DNA of 64,000 nucleotides. Source: Paenibacillus sp. W2I17. Its GTDB lineage: Bacteria; Bacillota; Bacilli; Paenibacillales; Paenibacillaceae. Location: positions 4,588,001-4,652,000 of the forward strand of contig NZ_JAUSXM010000001.1 in assembly GCF_030815985.1 (NCBI RefSeq), read 5' to 3'. The translations under genes were made by a program, and so were the position numbers. Below the pieces are notes generated by a model. That model worked only from the letters and a program-made list of their open reading frames with translations, did no database searches and was not told the DNA's origin. This document shows, piece after piece, positions 51,952-62,564 of the stretch (the first letter of the stretch is position 1; each line of letters starts with the position of its first letter).

Positions 51952-52863
51952 TTGAAATTTAGCTTTAAATCAGCTGTTTGGAGCGCAGTTTATCTGCTCT
52001 TGCTACTTTCGCTGTTAACTCCTTTATCGGTACTTGCCATATTTTTTATGATGATTCCGGGAGTTATTTTGTATGCTTCATTATCTTTAAAATCGTTTAT
52101 ATGGCATCTCGTGCCCGTAGCCGTTATTTTGGTCGTATTCCACCCCATCTATCTGTTACTATTGCTCATCTTTACCCTGCCTGCGATCGTTATGGGTCAC
52201 GCGTATAAAACACGCAAATCGGCCCTGTTTGCCCTGATGGCGGGAAGTGGCATGATGTTGGCAGAATACTTGTTGTTGCTCTTGGTCGGCAGTGTCATTT
52301 TCCAATTCGACCTATCCAGTTATATTGAAGATGTGGTCAAATTGACCATTGAACCGTTAACCAATACATCGAATCAGATGATCAACGGGTTTGCATGGAC
52401 ACCTGAGATGACCGAGGATGTTGCCAAACAAACACAGCTTATGATTCCGTTTGCTCTCGTTGTCACATCGATGGTAATGGCCTTCATTACACACGCCATA
52501 GCTCGTCCGATTCTGAACGTGATGGGTGTGGTGGTATCGAAGCTTCCACCAGCGAGAGAATGGCGTATGCCGCGTGCATTGATCTGGTATTATTTCCTTG
52601 CACTGTTGATCGAAGTGATCTCCAGACAAAGTGATGGAACATACTGGACCATGATTGCCATGAATCTGTCCCCGTTAATTAATCTGGGCTTCATGATTCA
52701 AGCGATCGGTTTCTTCTTCTTTCTCTCACATACAAAGAAATGGAATCCGGTTATACCATATTTCCTGGCGGCTGCGGTCTTCTTCATTGGTCCGCTTCGG
52801 ATTATCGGAATTATCGATCTGGCGTTCCCGCTTCGTGAGGCAATATCGAAATCAAAACGATAG
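51952..52863 (+). CDS. yybS: YybS family (DUF2232) membrane protein
   Basis: The 303-residue protein has about eight membrane segments and belongs to the YybS/DUF2232 family, conserved directly upstream of gdpP; function is unknown. Hydrophobic blocks include VYLLLLLSLLTPLSVLAIFF and LLVGSVIFQF, and a family loop region reads PLTNTSNQMINGFAWTPEMT. I chose the TTG (MKFSFKSAVW) with AGAGGTGA five bases upstream; the longer frame starts inside that site. It is followed by gdpP after 11 bp. Confidence 0.85.
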   Translation: MKFSFKSAVWSAVYLLLLLSLLTPLSVLAIFFMMIPGVILYASLSLKSFIWHLVPVAVILVVFHPIYLLLLLIFTLPAIVMGHAYKTRKSALFALMAGSGMMLAEYLLLLLVGSVIFQFDLSSYIEDVVKLTIEPLTNTSNQMINGFAWTPEMTEDVAKQTQLMIPFALVVTSMVMAFITHAIARPILNVMGVVVSKLPPAREWRMPRALIWYYFLALLIEVISRQSDGTYWTMIAMNLSPLINLGFMIQAIGFFFFLSHTKKWNPVIPYFLAAAVFFIGPLRIIGIIDLAFPLREAISKSKR

Positions 52864-52874
52864 GGTGATGAGTC

Positions 52875-54866
52875 ATGCCTAAATTTCTGAAGAAACGCTG
52901 GCACGGCTACTATACCGTATGGGCGTTCATACTGCTGCTGTTGCTCGTTATGTTCGTTACCATTTATAACTGGACGCTTGGTTTGATTAGTCTGATACTG
53001 GCTTCGGCGCTGGGAATCGTCATGATTAAGGCGGAACTCGCGTTCCGCCGTGAGCTTAACGACTACATTAATGGCCTATCTATTCGGATCAAACGGATGG
53101 AGGGGGAAGCGGTCAGCATGCTTCCATTCGGAATTGTGCTGTACAGCGAAGATCGTACGGTAGAGTGGCATAACCGCTTTGTCGCGGAGATGTTCCAGGA
53201 GAAGACAATGGTGGGTAATCCGCTACTTAATATGTTTCCCAAACTTCCTCAGCCTAAAGAGAAGAAGGATGGGACGAAGGAACATTCATCCAAGGAGTTG
53301 CATGACGAATTCCAGTTGGATGATCGGCATTATGGAGTTATTCATAACCCGCAGGAGCGGTATGTATATGTATACGAGATTACGGAGCTAGCCATTCTGC
53401 GTGATAAATATGAAAATGAACGCCTTGCATTGGGAATTCTCGTTCTGGATAATCTGGACGAGGCTGCCCAAGGCATGGACGATCAACAGCGTACAGCGCT
53501 GATTGCCCGTGTGACCAGCGAAATTACGTCTTGGGCCAAGCGGTACGAAGTGTACCTGCGCCGTCTGTCTTCTGATCGTTATCTGTTGATGCTGAATCAT
53601 AAGTCTTTGCAGGAACTGGAGCAGAGCCGATTTGTCATTTTGGATGAGGTTCGGGAGATGACTGCTGACCTCAAAGTGCCAATGACACTCAGTGTCGGAC
53701 TGGCGTTTGGATCGGATAGCATCAGCGAGATGGGAGAACTGGCACAGTCCAGTCTGGACATGGCACTTGGACGTGGTGGTGATCAGGCTGCCGTGAAGTC
53801 CGGACAACGCCTGTCTTTCTATGGCGGTAAGTCTAACGCAGTGGAGAAACGGACACGGGTAAGAGCCCGCGTTATTGCGCACGCGCTCCGTGATCTCATG
53901 CAGGAGAGCGATCGGGTGCTCATCATGGGACACAAAATTCCGGATATGGATGCGATCGGCGCATCCATCGGAGTGTGGAAAGCGGCCAGTCTGTACAATG
54001 TGGAAGCACGGATTGTTCTGGATGGAATTAATCCATCGATTGAACGCCTGATGGAGCAAGTGAACAAGGACGAGAAGTTGTCCAAAGCATTTGTATCACC
54101 AGAACAGGCAACCCAGATGATGACCGAGCACACGTTGCTGGTGGTGGTGGATACTCATAAGGCCTCCATGACCATGGAGCCGAAACTGGTACAGTCTGCT
54201 ACCCGTGTCGTCGTTGTGGATCACCATCGCCGGGGCGAAGAGTTCATCAATGACGCAGTGTTGATCTATCTGGAGCCTTATGCGTCCTCTGCTGCCGAAT
54301 TGGTAACCGAACTCTTGCAATACATTCATGATAAGGTGCAATTCACTCCGCTAGAAGCTACGGCTCTACTGGCTGGTATTACGGTGGATACGAAGCATTT
54401 TGCACTGCACACGGGGTCCAGAACGTTCGAAGCGGCAGGCTTCCTGCGCCGTAGCGGTGCGGACACCATTATGATCCAGCGGTTGATGAAAGAGGATCTG
54501 TCAGAATATATTGCTAAGGCAGAAATCATAAAGCATGCTAAAATGGTATATGGAAACATTGCGCTGGCGGTCACAGACCCTGGCAGCAAGATTTCACAGA
54601 TGATGATCGCCCAGGTGGCGGACACATTGCTGAACATGACTGACGTGGTCGCTTCATTTGTGATTAGTGAGCGTCCGGATGGACTGATTGGCATCAGCGC
54701 GAGATCGCTGGGGCGCATGAATGTTCAGGTTGTCATGGAACGACTGGGCGGTGGCGGACATTTGACGAATGCTGCCGTGCAGCTTGAAGGAACGCTTGGA
54801 GAGGCAGAAAAACGGCTGACGAACGTACTGGCTGAAATCGAAAAGGAAGAGGGGCTGTTCGAATGA
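52875..54866 (+). CDS. gdpP: Cyclic-di-AMP phosphodiesterase GdpP
   Basis: GdpP degrades c-di-AMP to pApA, controlling potassium homeostasis, wall stress and beta-lactam tolerance. The 663-residue protein has two N-terminal membrane segments (about residues 13-33 and 37-56), a degenerate PAS domain, a degenerate GGDEF domain (around residues 170-300), and the DHH-DHHA1 catalytic domain. Catalytic motifs are MGHKIPDMDAIGASIG, VVVDTHKASM and VVVDHHRRGEEF (DHH), with the DHHA1 motif GGGGHLTNAAVQ near the C-terminus. Its stop overlaps the rplI ATG (ATGA), indicating coupling. Confidence 0.96.
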   Translation: MPKFLKKRWHGYYTVWAFILLLLLVMFVTIYNWTLGLISLILASALGIVMIKAELAFRRELNDYINGLSIRIKRMEGEAVSMLPFGIVLYSEDRTVEWHNRFVAEMFQEKTMVGNPLLNMFPKLPQPKEKKDGTKEHSSKELHDEFQLDDRHYGVIHNPQERYVYVYEITELAILRDKYENERLALGILVLDNLDEAAQGMDDQQRTALIARVTSEITSWAKRYEVYLRRLSSDRYLLMLNHKSLQELEQSRFVILDEVREMTADLKVPMTLSVGLAFGSDSISEMGELAQSSLDMALGRGGDQAAVKSGQRLSFYGGKSNAVEKRTRVRARVIAHALRDLMQESDRVLIMGHKIPDMDAIGASIGVWKAASLYNVEARIVLDGINPSIERLMEQVNKDEKLSKAFVSPEQATQMMTEHTLLVVVDTHKASMTMEPKLVQSATRVVVVDHHRRGEEFINDAVLIYLEPYASSAAELVTELLQYIHDKVQFTPLEATALLAGITVDTKHFALHTGSRTFEAAGFLRRSGADTIMIQRLMKEDLSEYIAKAEIIKHAKMVYGNIALAVTDPGSKISQMMIAQVADTLLNMTDVVASFVISERPDGLIGISARSLGRMNVQVVMERLGGGGHLTNAAVQLEGTLGEAEKRLTNVLAEIEKEEGLFE

Positions 54867-55306
54867 AAGTCATTTTTATAAAAGATATGAAGGGTCAAGG
54901 CAAGAAAGGGCAAGTGAAAGAAGTATCTGAGGGTTACGCACAGAACTTCTTATTGCCACGGGGAATTGCACGTCTGGCAACGGACGGCAATATGAAGACG
55001 CTGGACAACCAGAAGGCGGCTGAAGAAAGACTCAAACAGGAAGAGAAAGCGGAAGCGGAAGCACTTGCGAAGAAGCTGGAAGCAGAAGTGACCGAACTGA
55101 AAGCCAAGTCCGGCGAAGGTGGTCGTCTGTTCGGCGCCATTACCAGCAAACAAATCGCAGAAGCTTTGTCTAAAAAAGGTCTGAAAGTAGACAAACGAAA
55201 AATTGAGCTGGACGAGCCTATTCGTACACTCGGCGTAACACAAGTAACTGTCAAGGTTCACCCTGAAGTGAAGGCAACCTTGAAGGTACAGGTAACGGAA
55301 GAGTAA
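54863..55306 (+). CDS. rplI: 50S ribosomal protein L9
   Basis: L9 binds 23S rRNA and limits frameshifting. The 147-residue protein has the N-terminal domain MKVIFIKDMKGQGKKGQVKE and GYAQNFLLPRGIARLAT, a long connecting helix rich in Lys/Glu/Ala, and the C-terminal domain RLFGAITSKQIAEALSKKGL. It overlaps gdpP by 4 bp and is followed by dnaB after 1 bp. Confidence 0.97.
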   Translation: MKVIFIKDMKGQGKKGQVKEVSEGYAQNFLLPRGIARLATDGNMKTLDNQKAAEERLKQEEKAEAEALAKKLEAEVTELKAKSGEGGRLFGAITSKQIAEALSKKGLKVDKRKIELDEPIRTLGVTQVTVKVHPEVKATLKVQVTEE

Positions 55307-55307
55307 G

Positions 55308-56669
55308 ATGGGCGGAGAAATGTTATTCGACCGGATTCCCCCGCAGAACCTGGAAGCCGAACAGGCCGTGCTGGGTGCAATCCTGTTGCAGGGCGAGGCC
55401 CTGATTACAGCGATGGAACGGGTGCAAACCGAGGATTTTTATGATAAGCCACATCAATTAATCTTTGAAGCGATGATCCAGCTTGGTGAGGGAAATCAAC
55501 CGATTGACCTCGTGACACTGACTTCGCTTCTGAAGGATAAAGGTGAGCTGGAGGACATCGGGGGCGTTAGTTATCTGGCTAAGCTAGCCCATGGTGTACC
55601 TACAGCCGCGAACGTAGACTACTACGCTCAGATTATTGAAGAGAAATCGATGCTGCGTCGCCTGATTCGCACGGCAACCCAGATCGTGAGTGAAGGATAT
55701 ACAGGCGGCGAAGATGTTGCAGCGATGCTCGGAGAAGCTGAACGTCGCATTCTGGAGATCTCCAACCGTCGCTCCAGCAGTGGTTTTATAGCCATTCAGG
55801 ACGTACTGATGGAAGTATTCGATCGTGTGGAAACACTTCATCAGAATAAGGGTACAACGACAGGTATTCCGTCAGGGTTCATCGATCTGGACAAGATGAC
55901 TGCCGGATTCCAGCGCAGTGACTTGATCATTGTAGCGGCCCGTCCTTCCGTAGGTAAGACGGCATTCGCCCTGAATATCGCTCAGAACGTTGCCATTCGG
56001 GCCCAGGAGACGGTAGCCATCTTCAGTCTGGAGATGTCAGCCGCCCAGCTGGTGCAACGTATGATCTGTGCGGAAGCCAACCTGGATGCCAGCGTGATGC
56101 GTATGGGTGATTTCAAGGGTGATGAAGACTGGCAGAAGCTGACGATGGGTATTGCAGCTTTATCAGAAGCCAACATCTTCATAGATGATACGCCAGGGAT
56201 TACCGTAGCGGATATTCGTGCGAAGTGCCGTCGTCTGAAGAAAGAGAAAGGCCTTGGCATGATCCTAATCGACTATCTTCAACTGATTAGTGGACGTGGT
56301 AAAGCAGGGGAGAACCGTCAACAAGAGGTATCCGAGATTTCACGTACACTGAAACAGATTGGCCGAGAACTGGAAGTTCCAGTTATTGCCTTGTCCCAGC
56401 TGAGCCGGGGTGTAGAGCAACGTCAGGACAAACGTCCGATGATGAGTGACTTGCGGGAATCGGGTTCGATCGAGCAAGATGCCGACATCGTAGCGTTCCT
56501 GTACCGGGATGACTACTATAACCAGGAGACCGAGAAGAAAAATATTATCGAGATCATTATCGCTAAACAGCGTAACGGTCCGGTAGGTACGGTAGAACTG
56601 GTCTTCCTGAAAAACTTTAATAAATTCGTCAATTACGAGAGGGCACACAATGATGCCTTCGCGATGTAA
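55308..56669 (+). CDS. dnaB: Replicative DNA helicase DnaB (Bacillus DnaC)
   Basis: The hexameric 5'-3' helicase of the fork (called DnaC in Bacillus subtilis). The 453-residue protein has the N-terminal primase-binding domain (PPQNLEAEQAVLGAILLQ), a linker, and the RecA-like motor: Walker A VAARPSVGKTAFALNIAQ, SLEMSAAQLVQRMI, Walker B GMILIDYLQLISG, and the C-terminal GSIEQDADIVAFLYRDDYY and KQRNGPVGTVELVF. The start is uncertain between MGGEM and MLFDR four codons later. It is the last gene of the yybS-gdpP-rplI-dnaB series. No frameshift or insertion is seen, and no intein. Confidence 0.97.
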   Translation: MGGEMLFDRIPPQNLEAEQAVLGAILLQGEALITAMERVQTEDFYDKPHQLIFEAMIQLGEGNQPIDLVTLTSLLKDKGELEDIGGVSYLAKLAHGVPTAANVDYYAQIIEEKSMLRRLIRTATQIVSEGYTGGEDVAAMLGEAERRILEISNRRSSSGFIAIQDVLMEVFDRVETLHQNKGTTTGIPSGFIDLDKMTAGFQRSDLIIVAARPSVGKTAFALNIAQNVAIRAQETVAIFSLEMSAAQLVQRMICAEANLDASVMRMGDFKGDEDWQKLTMGIAALSEANIFIDDTPGITVADIRAKCRRLKKEKGLGMILIDYLQLISGRGKAGENRQQEVSEISRTLKQIGRELEVPVIALSQLSRGVEQRQDKRPMMSDLRESGSIEQDADIVAFLYRDDYYNQETEKKNIIEIIIAKQRNGPVGTVELVFLKNFNKFVNYERAHNDAFAM

Positions 56670-56799
56670 TGGGCAGGTGCTGACGGCTTCGATCAAGAAG
56701 CCAAAATCGTCTGTCCCGAAGATCAACCATTAGAGCAACTGAACTCAAACATTTGTTATAAATACCAGATACAGATTCACATTGAAATGGGTATCCTTG

Positions 56800-56848
56800 A
56801 ACCGGTGATAGCAGTCAAGCAAGCTTGGACTGAAGTCTCCGGTTTTTT
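56800..56848 (+). terminator. dnaB terminator
   Basis: AACCGG / CCGGTT with an inner AGTCAAGC/GCTTGGACT helix, followed by six T. Confidence 0.8.
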
Positions 56849-56865
56849 GTGTTGAATTAATGGGT

Positions 56866-56911
56866 AAATCCCGAACATTACGGTTGTACTATATCTAATT
56901 GTTCGCCATTT
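56866..56911. promoter_or_regulatory. PurR operator (inverted PurBox pair) of purA
   Basis: AAATCCCGAACATT (56866-56879) and, inverted, AATTGTTCGCCATTT (56897-56911) each contain the CGAAC core of the Bacillus PurBox, with 17 bp between them. The pair lies just upstream of the purA -35. PurR repression in purine excess, relieved by PRPP, is expected. Confidence 0.82.
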
Positions 56912-56914
56912 GAT

Positions 56915-56943
56915 TTGACTTTGAAAAAGGGTACTGGTACACT
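56915..56943 (+). promoter_or_regulatory. purA promoter
   Basis: -35 TTGACT (56915-56920), 17-bp spacer, -10 TACACT (56938-56943). The leader to the ATG is about 165 nt and contains a hairpin (GGACA/TGTCC near 56992-57012). No purine riboswitch core was recognised. Confidence 0.7.
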
Positions 56944-57042
56944 AATACTGCTGCGTTAAAGCAGCGCAAACCTTCCCTTGAATGTAACGGAAGGACATTT
57001 TTACTGTCCGTTAGCACGCTTCTCAGTCGGTTTATTGCGTAA

Positions 57043-58401
<1,359 letters not shown>

Positions 58402-58469
58402 TCGAAGAAATAGAGAGATTGTTTCTTGAATTATAAAATAGGATCCTCTGCCGACTTAGGCATGTTAAG

Positions 58470-58510
58470 CCTCCAGTTGTTGCTTTTATAGCGATGACTG
58501 GAGGTTTTTT
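58470..58510 (+). terminator. purA terminator
   Basis: CCTCCAGT / ACTGGAGG, 8-bp stem with a 19-nt loop, followed by six T. Confidence 0.85.
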
Positions 58511-58623
58511 GGATGTTTTTTGGATATAATCTCGAGATTTCCGTCAATACTGGTTAACAGTAGAGTCACAGACCCCAACATGCGCATGTTAGACGGGTGG
58601 GATAATCGGAGGGAGAGAACGGA

Positions 58624-59391
58624 ATGAAGTTGCTTGTGTGGTTTGTCAAAATCGTGCTAACCGTGTTGCTGGTCAGTTCACTGACACTGCTCACGACCGG
58701 ATTAATTGTACAGTCATATGCGAAGTCGCTACTCGCGAGTTTCAATATTCAGTGGGAAGGTCAACCCATGGGGTTAACCGCCATGTTTCAAGGTGCCTTG
58801 GGCGATAAAACTAGTGAAGGGAACAAATCAGGAAATGGGACGACAGACCAGCCGACAGGAGCGGACGAAGAGCAGGTTCCGGAAGATGCTGTTTCAGTTA
58901 TGGGGAATGGGACGGAGAGCGGTCAATCTGGCGTAGATGCAGGCAATAATGCGTCCCAAGGGAGCGGCTCAAACGAGGGCACAGGGGAAGGTTCAGGTAC
59001 AGATACGACCGTAGGATCAAACTCAGGCACAAGTGCAGGCAATGGGACGGATACGGGCACGGGTAATGACTCAGGAACAGATCCGGGTAGTAGTTCAGCT
59101 TCAGGGAACGGAACCGGAGCGACCAGCGGTAGTGCTTCTTCAGGCAATGATGCCATTGTTGTATCACCGGATGACATTACAGGAGCGAAGGACAAGCTGC
59201 CAGCAGAGGAGAAAGAAAAAATCTTCAGCCTGCTCATGAACAAGCTGCCACAAAAAGAAATGCAGCAGATCTCAGGTGCCATGGAAGGTGGCCTAACGGA
59301 ACAGGAATTACGTGAGATTGAACAGGTGATCTCGAAGTACCTGACCAGTGAAGAGTATGACAACCTGATGGAAGTACTGCAAACGGAATAA
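58624..59391 (+). CDS. Membrane-anchored protein with Gly/Ser/Thr-rich linker, unknown function
   Basis: I do not recognise this 255-residue protein. It has one N-terminal membrane segment (about residues 5-30), a short region, then about 115 residues of low-complexity linker rich in Gly, Ser, Thr, Asn and Asp (about 61-177, with repeated GTD, SGT and GNGT). It ends in a predicted helical domain (about 187-253) with LPAEEKEKIFSLLMNKLPQK and GGLTEQELREIEQVISKYLT. No catalytic motif or cysteine is seen. The layout suggests a tethered extracytoplasmic or surface helical module. GGAGGGAG upstream fixes the ATG. It lies between purA and the M23 peptidase gene, near the wall regulator walRK, so an envelope role is plausible but only by context. 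Confidence 0.8.
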   Translation: MKLLVWFVKIVLTVLLVSSLTLLTTGLIVQSYAKSLLASFNIQWEGQPMGLTAMFQGALGDKTSEGNKSGNGTTDQPTGADEEQVPEDAVSVMGNGTESGQSGVDAGNNASQGSGSNEGTGEGSGTDTTVGSNSGTSAGNGTDTGTGNDSGTDPGSSSASGNGTGATSGSASSGNDAIVVSPDDITGAKDKLPAEEKEKIFSLLMNKLPQKEMQQISGAMEGGLTEQELREIEQVISKYLTSEEYDNLMEVLQTE

Positions 59392-59397
59392 GATATG

Positions 59398-59575
59398 TAG
59401 GTTTCTATGATATGGGGCACTGGTCTATTATCTAAAGACCATCCCGTGGCAAGTACCTGATTTCAAAGTGGAACAGTTCCGTGAGCCGTTAATGGATATT
59501 CATATGGAGATGGAGCACAATGGATTCTGGGAAGTACAGCAGAAGCGATTTGTAATTCTTGCAGTCAAAGAATAG
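59398..59575 (+). pseudogene. C-terminal remnant of a SAM-dependent methyltransferase
   Basis: Translation gives V-G-F-Y-D-M, then after a one-base shift at the G run 59414-59417, GALVYYLKTIPWQVPDFKVE, QFREPLMDIHMEMEHNGFWE and VQQKRFVILAVKE before TAG at 59573. This matches the end of a common class I methyltransferase family of Bacillales, which has a YDIGALVYYLKAIPW-type segment. Only about 58 residues remain; the SAM-binding part is absent, the region upstream being the preceding gene. It is therefore a gene fragment with a frameshift. Confidence 0.6.
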
Positions 59576-59656
59576 AGACATAAAAGTTAAATTTCTATTG
59601 TGGCATGAGATGAAATCCAGTTTAAGATAAACCACAAACAGGTTGTTTACGTAATC

Positions 59657-59696
59657 CCTTATCAGAGTTGATCTGGTGAGGGATTTTATTTGTATT
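59657..59696 (+). terminator. Terminator after the methyltransferase remnant
   Basis: A 13-bp arm pair (AATCCCTTATCAG with CTGGTGAGGGATT, two G-U) followed by TTATTT. It is probably the terminator of the unknown gene or of the lost methyltransferase gene. Confidence 0.65.
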
Positions 59697-59880
59697 TTTA
59701 TGAAAAATAAAGCATATTTCACTGGGTCTTAGAACCTAGTCTTAATTTGCGAACAAAAGTACATAGTACAGCGGATGTTGAGGCATAATGGGTGATGGAT
59801 CAGCCATACTATCTTATGGATAATACAGGGAAACCAAGCGTGGCGTGGCTTTGCGGTGTGACGTGTAGAGTTGAAATGAG

Positions 59881-59897
59881 TGTAAAACCTGTGTTAA
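59881..59897 (+). promoter_or_regulatory. WalR box upstream of the M23 peptidase gene
   Basis: TGTAAA-ACCTG-TGTTAA matches the WalR consensus TGTWAH-N5-TGTWAH exactly. A -10-like TATACG lies 3-8 bp further on. The peptidase ATG is 165 bp downstream. The 59697-60061 gap shows no gene otherwise. Confidence 0.65.
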
Positions 59898-60061
59898 AGT
59901 ATACGGGTGTGATAAAAGGTTAAAATTTTGACACTTTTGAGAGCGCAGCTAAAGTCCGGTTTTGCGGACAACCAATACAAGTATCAACGAGCATGGGACA
60001 GACACGATGGGTGATGTCTTGACAGAAATGCGAACTGAGAAGTGCTGAAAAGGAGAGAATC

Positions 60062-61594
60062 ATGAAAGGTTTCAGAGGCATACGCCAACCGGGCAAAGAC
60101 CGGGTACACGAACAATCCGGGGAACACCGGACGGCCGAAGACAAAAACAACATGAGCATGTCCACCTTCAGTGTGAATAAGAAGCGCGTTCTGGCCTCGC
60201 GCAAATGGATCATTACAGCAGCATGTGGTGTATTCATCGCAGCATCGCTCGGGTTCGCAGGCAAACAATATGTTACTGCAAACACCGTACCGTACTATAA
60301 AGTAATGGTTAAAGGTAGCGAGATTGGTACCATTGCAGATGAGGCACAATTACAACAACTATTTACAGACAAAACTGAGGAATATCAACATAAATATCCG
60401 GATGCAGAGATGGTGCTGAACACGGATGGCATCACAACCGAAACGGTAAGAGCGTACAAACCTGAAGTGAACAGTGACGAGACGCTGGACAAACTGGGTG
60501 ACATGCTGACAGCCTACGCCAAAGGTGTGGAGCTTAATGTAGATGGTGAAGTCATTGGTATTGTGAAGGATCAGGCAACAGCTGATGCAATCCTGGAACA
60601 AGTGCAGAGCAAATACATATCGGCATCGGCTGTGCGAAGTTCGCTGAAGACGAAGTCGGTATCGGCTAACTCCCCGAAGAAAGAGGAGGGACCTAGCACA
60701 ACCCTGAAGTCTGTAGGCATCAAGGAAGATGTAGCGACAGATGTGGTGAAGGCTGATCCAAACAAAATATGGGATGTGTCCGAGGCGGTTAAAGCATTAA
60801 CCGTTGGTAAAGACGCGCCTGTAACTTATGTGGTTCGTGAAGGAGATACAATCTCTTCGATCGCTGCCAAGTATGAAATTACACAAAGCGAGATTCGTAA
60901 GCATAATCCGGGCATCAAGGAAACGTCGCTTCAAATCGGAGACGAACTGACCTTGACCGTTCCAAAACCGGCGGTAACCGTTAAATCGGTTGAGCAGGTT
61001 GTTGAACAGATTGAGATCAAACCGCAAGTGGAAGTGCGCAAAAGTGACGAGTTGAAAGCAGGTACAACAAAAGTTGTGCGCCCAGGACAGAGTGGCTTGA
61101 AAAGCATGCAATACCGTATAACAAAAGAAAATGGTGAAGTTGTTCAGGAGGAATGGCTTGGCCAGGAAGTGATTAAAGCAGCTGTAACTGAAGTAGTCCT
61201 TAGCGGAACAAAAGTTGTTGGTGAGGGCACAGGTGAATTTGCTTGGCCGGTATCAAATGCAACGATGAGCAGCAGCTTTGGACAACGTTGGGGTCGCCAG
61301 CACAAAGGTGTCGATCTGGTAGGTAACCGCGATGTGAAAGCGTCTGATGAGGGTGTAATTACTTTTGCAGGACAGAAAAGTGGTTATGGTAATGTCATCA
61401 TTATTAACCACCGTAACGGATACGAAACACTGTATGGACATTTGAACAGCATTGGCGTTAAGGTTGGACAAGTGGTTGAAAAAGGCGAGAGTATCGGCGT
61501 TATGGGCAACACGGGTCGTTCGACTGGAACACATCTGCATTTTGAGATTATTAAGAATGGAACGGTAGAAAATCCGTTAACGTATCTGAACTAA
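60062..61594 (+). CDS. Murein hydrolase: LysM-G5-M23 peptidase
   Basis: A secreted or membrane-tethered peptidoglycan endopeptidase. The 510-residue protein has a membrane segment (about residues 49-66), an N-terminal extracytoplasmic region (75-240), a LysM domain (about 255-300, YVVREGDTISSIAAKYEI), a G5 domain (about 305-385) and a C-terminal M23/LytM domain (about 392-507). Zinc ligands are His414 and Asp418 (HKGVD) and His493 (HLHFE), with His460 in YGHL. M23 enzymes cut peptide cross-links to allow growth. AAGGAG precedes the ATG. A perfect WalR box upstream and the walR-walK genes directly downstream suggest it belongs to the WalRK regulon. Confidence 0.93.
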   Translation: MKGFRGIRQPGKDRVHEQSGEHRTAEDKNNMSMSTFSVNKKRVLASRKWIITAACGVFIAASLGFAGKQYVTANTVPYYKVMVKGSEIGTIADEAQLQQLFTDKTEEYQHKYPDAEMVLNTDGITTETVRAYKPEVNSDETLDKLGDMLTAYAKGVELNVDGEVIGIVKDQATADAILEQVQSKYISASAVRSSLKTKSVSANSPKKEEGPSTTLKSVGIKEDVATDVVKADPNKIWDVSEAVKALTVGKDAPVTYVVREGDTISSIAAKYEITQSEIRKHNPGIKETSLQIGDELTLTVPKPAVTVKSVEQVVEQIEIKPQVEVRKSDELKAGTTKVVRPGQSGLKSMQYRITKENGEVVQEEWLGQEVIKAAVTEVVLSGTKVVGEGTGEFAWPVSNATMSSSFGQRWGRQHKGVDLVGNRDVKASDEGVITFAGQKSGYGNVIIINHRNGYETLYGHLNSIGVKVGQVVEKGESIGVMGNTGRSTGTHLHFEIIKNGTVENPLTYLN

Positions 61595-61612
61595 TATAGA
61601 GCTTAAGTAGAG

Positions 61613-61644
61613 CAAGGTTGGCTATAATGCTGGCCTTGTTTTTT
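61613..61644 (+). terminator. M23 peptidase gene terminator
   Basis: CAAGGTTGGC / GCTGGCCTTG (10 bp with G-U pairs) followed by six T. Confidence 0.85.
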
Positions 61645-61841
61645 GCTGCTGTAAAAAATTTTCAGATGAAAGACCTTCCAACCCTCCGATCGGGATGTGA
61701 CGGTGCTTCAGGTATGTTAAACTAGAGAGTATAAACAACAACCTAGAGAAACAAATCAAGCAGGCTTGGTACAAGCTAAACATAGAAGAGAGATATAAAC
61801 GCTAATGCGGATTAAGCAGGATATAGGGGTGAACTTAGCCG

Positions 61842-62564
61842 ATGCAGGGGAAGATTTTGGTGGTGGACGATGAACAACCCATCGCGGACATTCTGAAGTT
61901 TAATTTGGAAAAAGAGGGGTACGAGGTCATCTGTGCATTTGATGGCATTCGTGCGGTTGAACTGGCGTTATCCGAGAAACCGGATCTGATGCTGCTGGAT
62001 CTGATGCTCCCGGGCAAGGATGGTATGGATGTCTGTCGTGAGGTGCGCGCTCATCTGGAGATGCCAATCATTATGCTTACCGCCAAGGATGGCGAGATCG
62101 ACAAGGTGCTTGGTCTGGAACTGGGCGCGGATGATTACGTGACGAAGCCATTCAGTACGCGTGAGTTGCTTGCACGGGTGAAGGCACAGATGCGCAGACG
62201 GCAAAAGCTTGCGATTACGGCCGAAGCGCCGGAAGATGAGGAAAAGCAGGTCATGCGACTATTTGATCTGGCGTTTGATATGGACATGTATACGGCTTAC
62301 AAAGGCGGGGAACCGCTCGATCTGACCCACCGTGAGTACGAACTTCTCTATTATATGGCGAAGCATTCCGGCAAGGTTATGACACGAGAACATCTGCTGC
62401 AAGCGGTGTGGGGATATGAATATTTCGGCGATGTACGCACCGTGGATGTTACGATTCGTCGTCTGCGTGAGAAGATTGAGGAGAATCCAAGCAAACCGGA
62501 AACGATTCTGACACGCCGCGGGCTCGGTTATCTCGTGCGCAGTGCCAAAAGCGTGGGGATATAA
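61842..62564 (+). CDS. walR: Response regulator WalR (YycF)
   Basis: WalR is the essential OmpR-type regulator that adjusts autolysin and wall genes. The 240-residue protein has a receiver domain ([17 protein letters not shown]; phospho-acceptor Asp53 in [10 protein letters not shown]; Thr/Lys in MLTAKDGE and [17 protein letters not shown]) and a winged-helix DNA-binding domain ([49 protein letters not shown]). AGGGGTGA lies upstream of the ATG. Its stop overlaps the walK ATG (TAATG). Confidence 0.96.
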   Translation: MQGKILVVDDEQPIADILKFNLEKEGYEVICAFDGIRAVELALSEKPDLMLLDLMLPGKDGMDVCREVRAHLEMPIIMLTAKDGEIDKVLGLELGADDYVTKPFSTRELLARVKAQMRRRQKLAITAEAPEDEEKQVMRLFDLAFDMDMYTAYKGGEPLDLTHREYELLYYMAKHSGKVMTREHLLQAVWGYEYFGDVRTVDVTIRRLREKIEENPSKPETILTRRGLGYLVRSAKSVGI

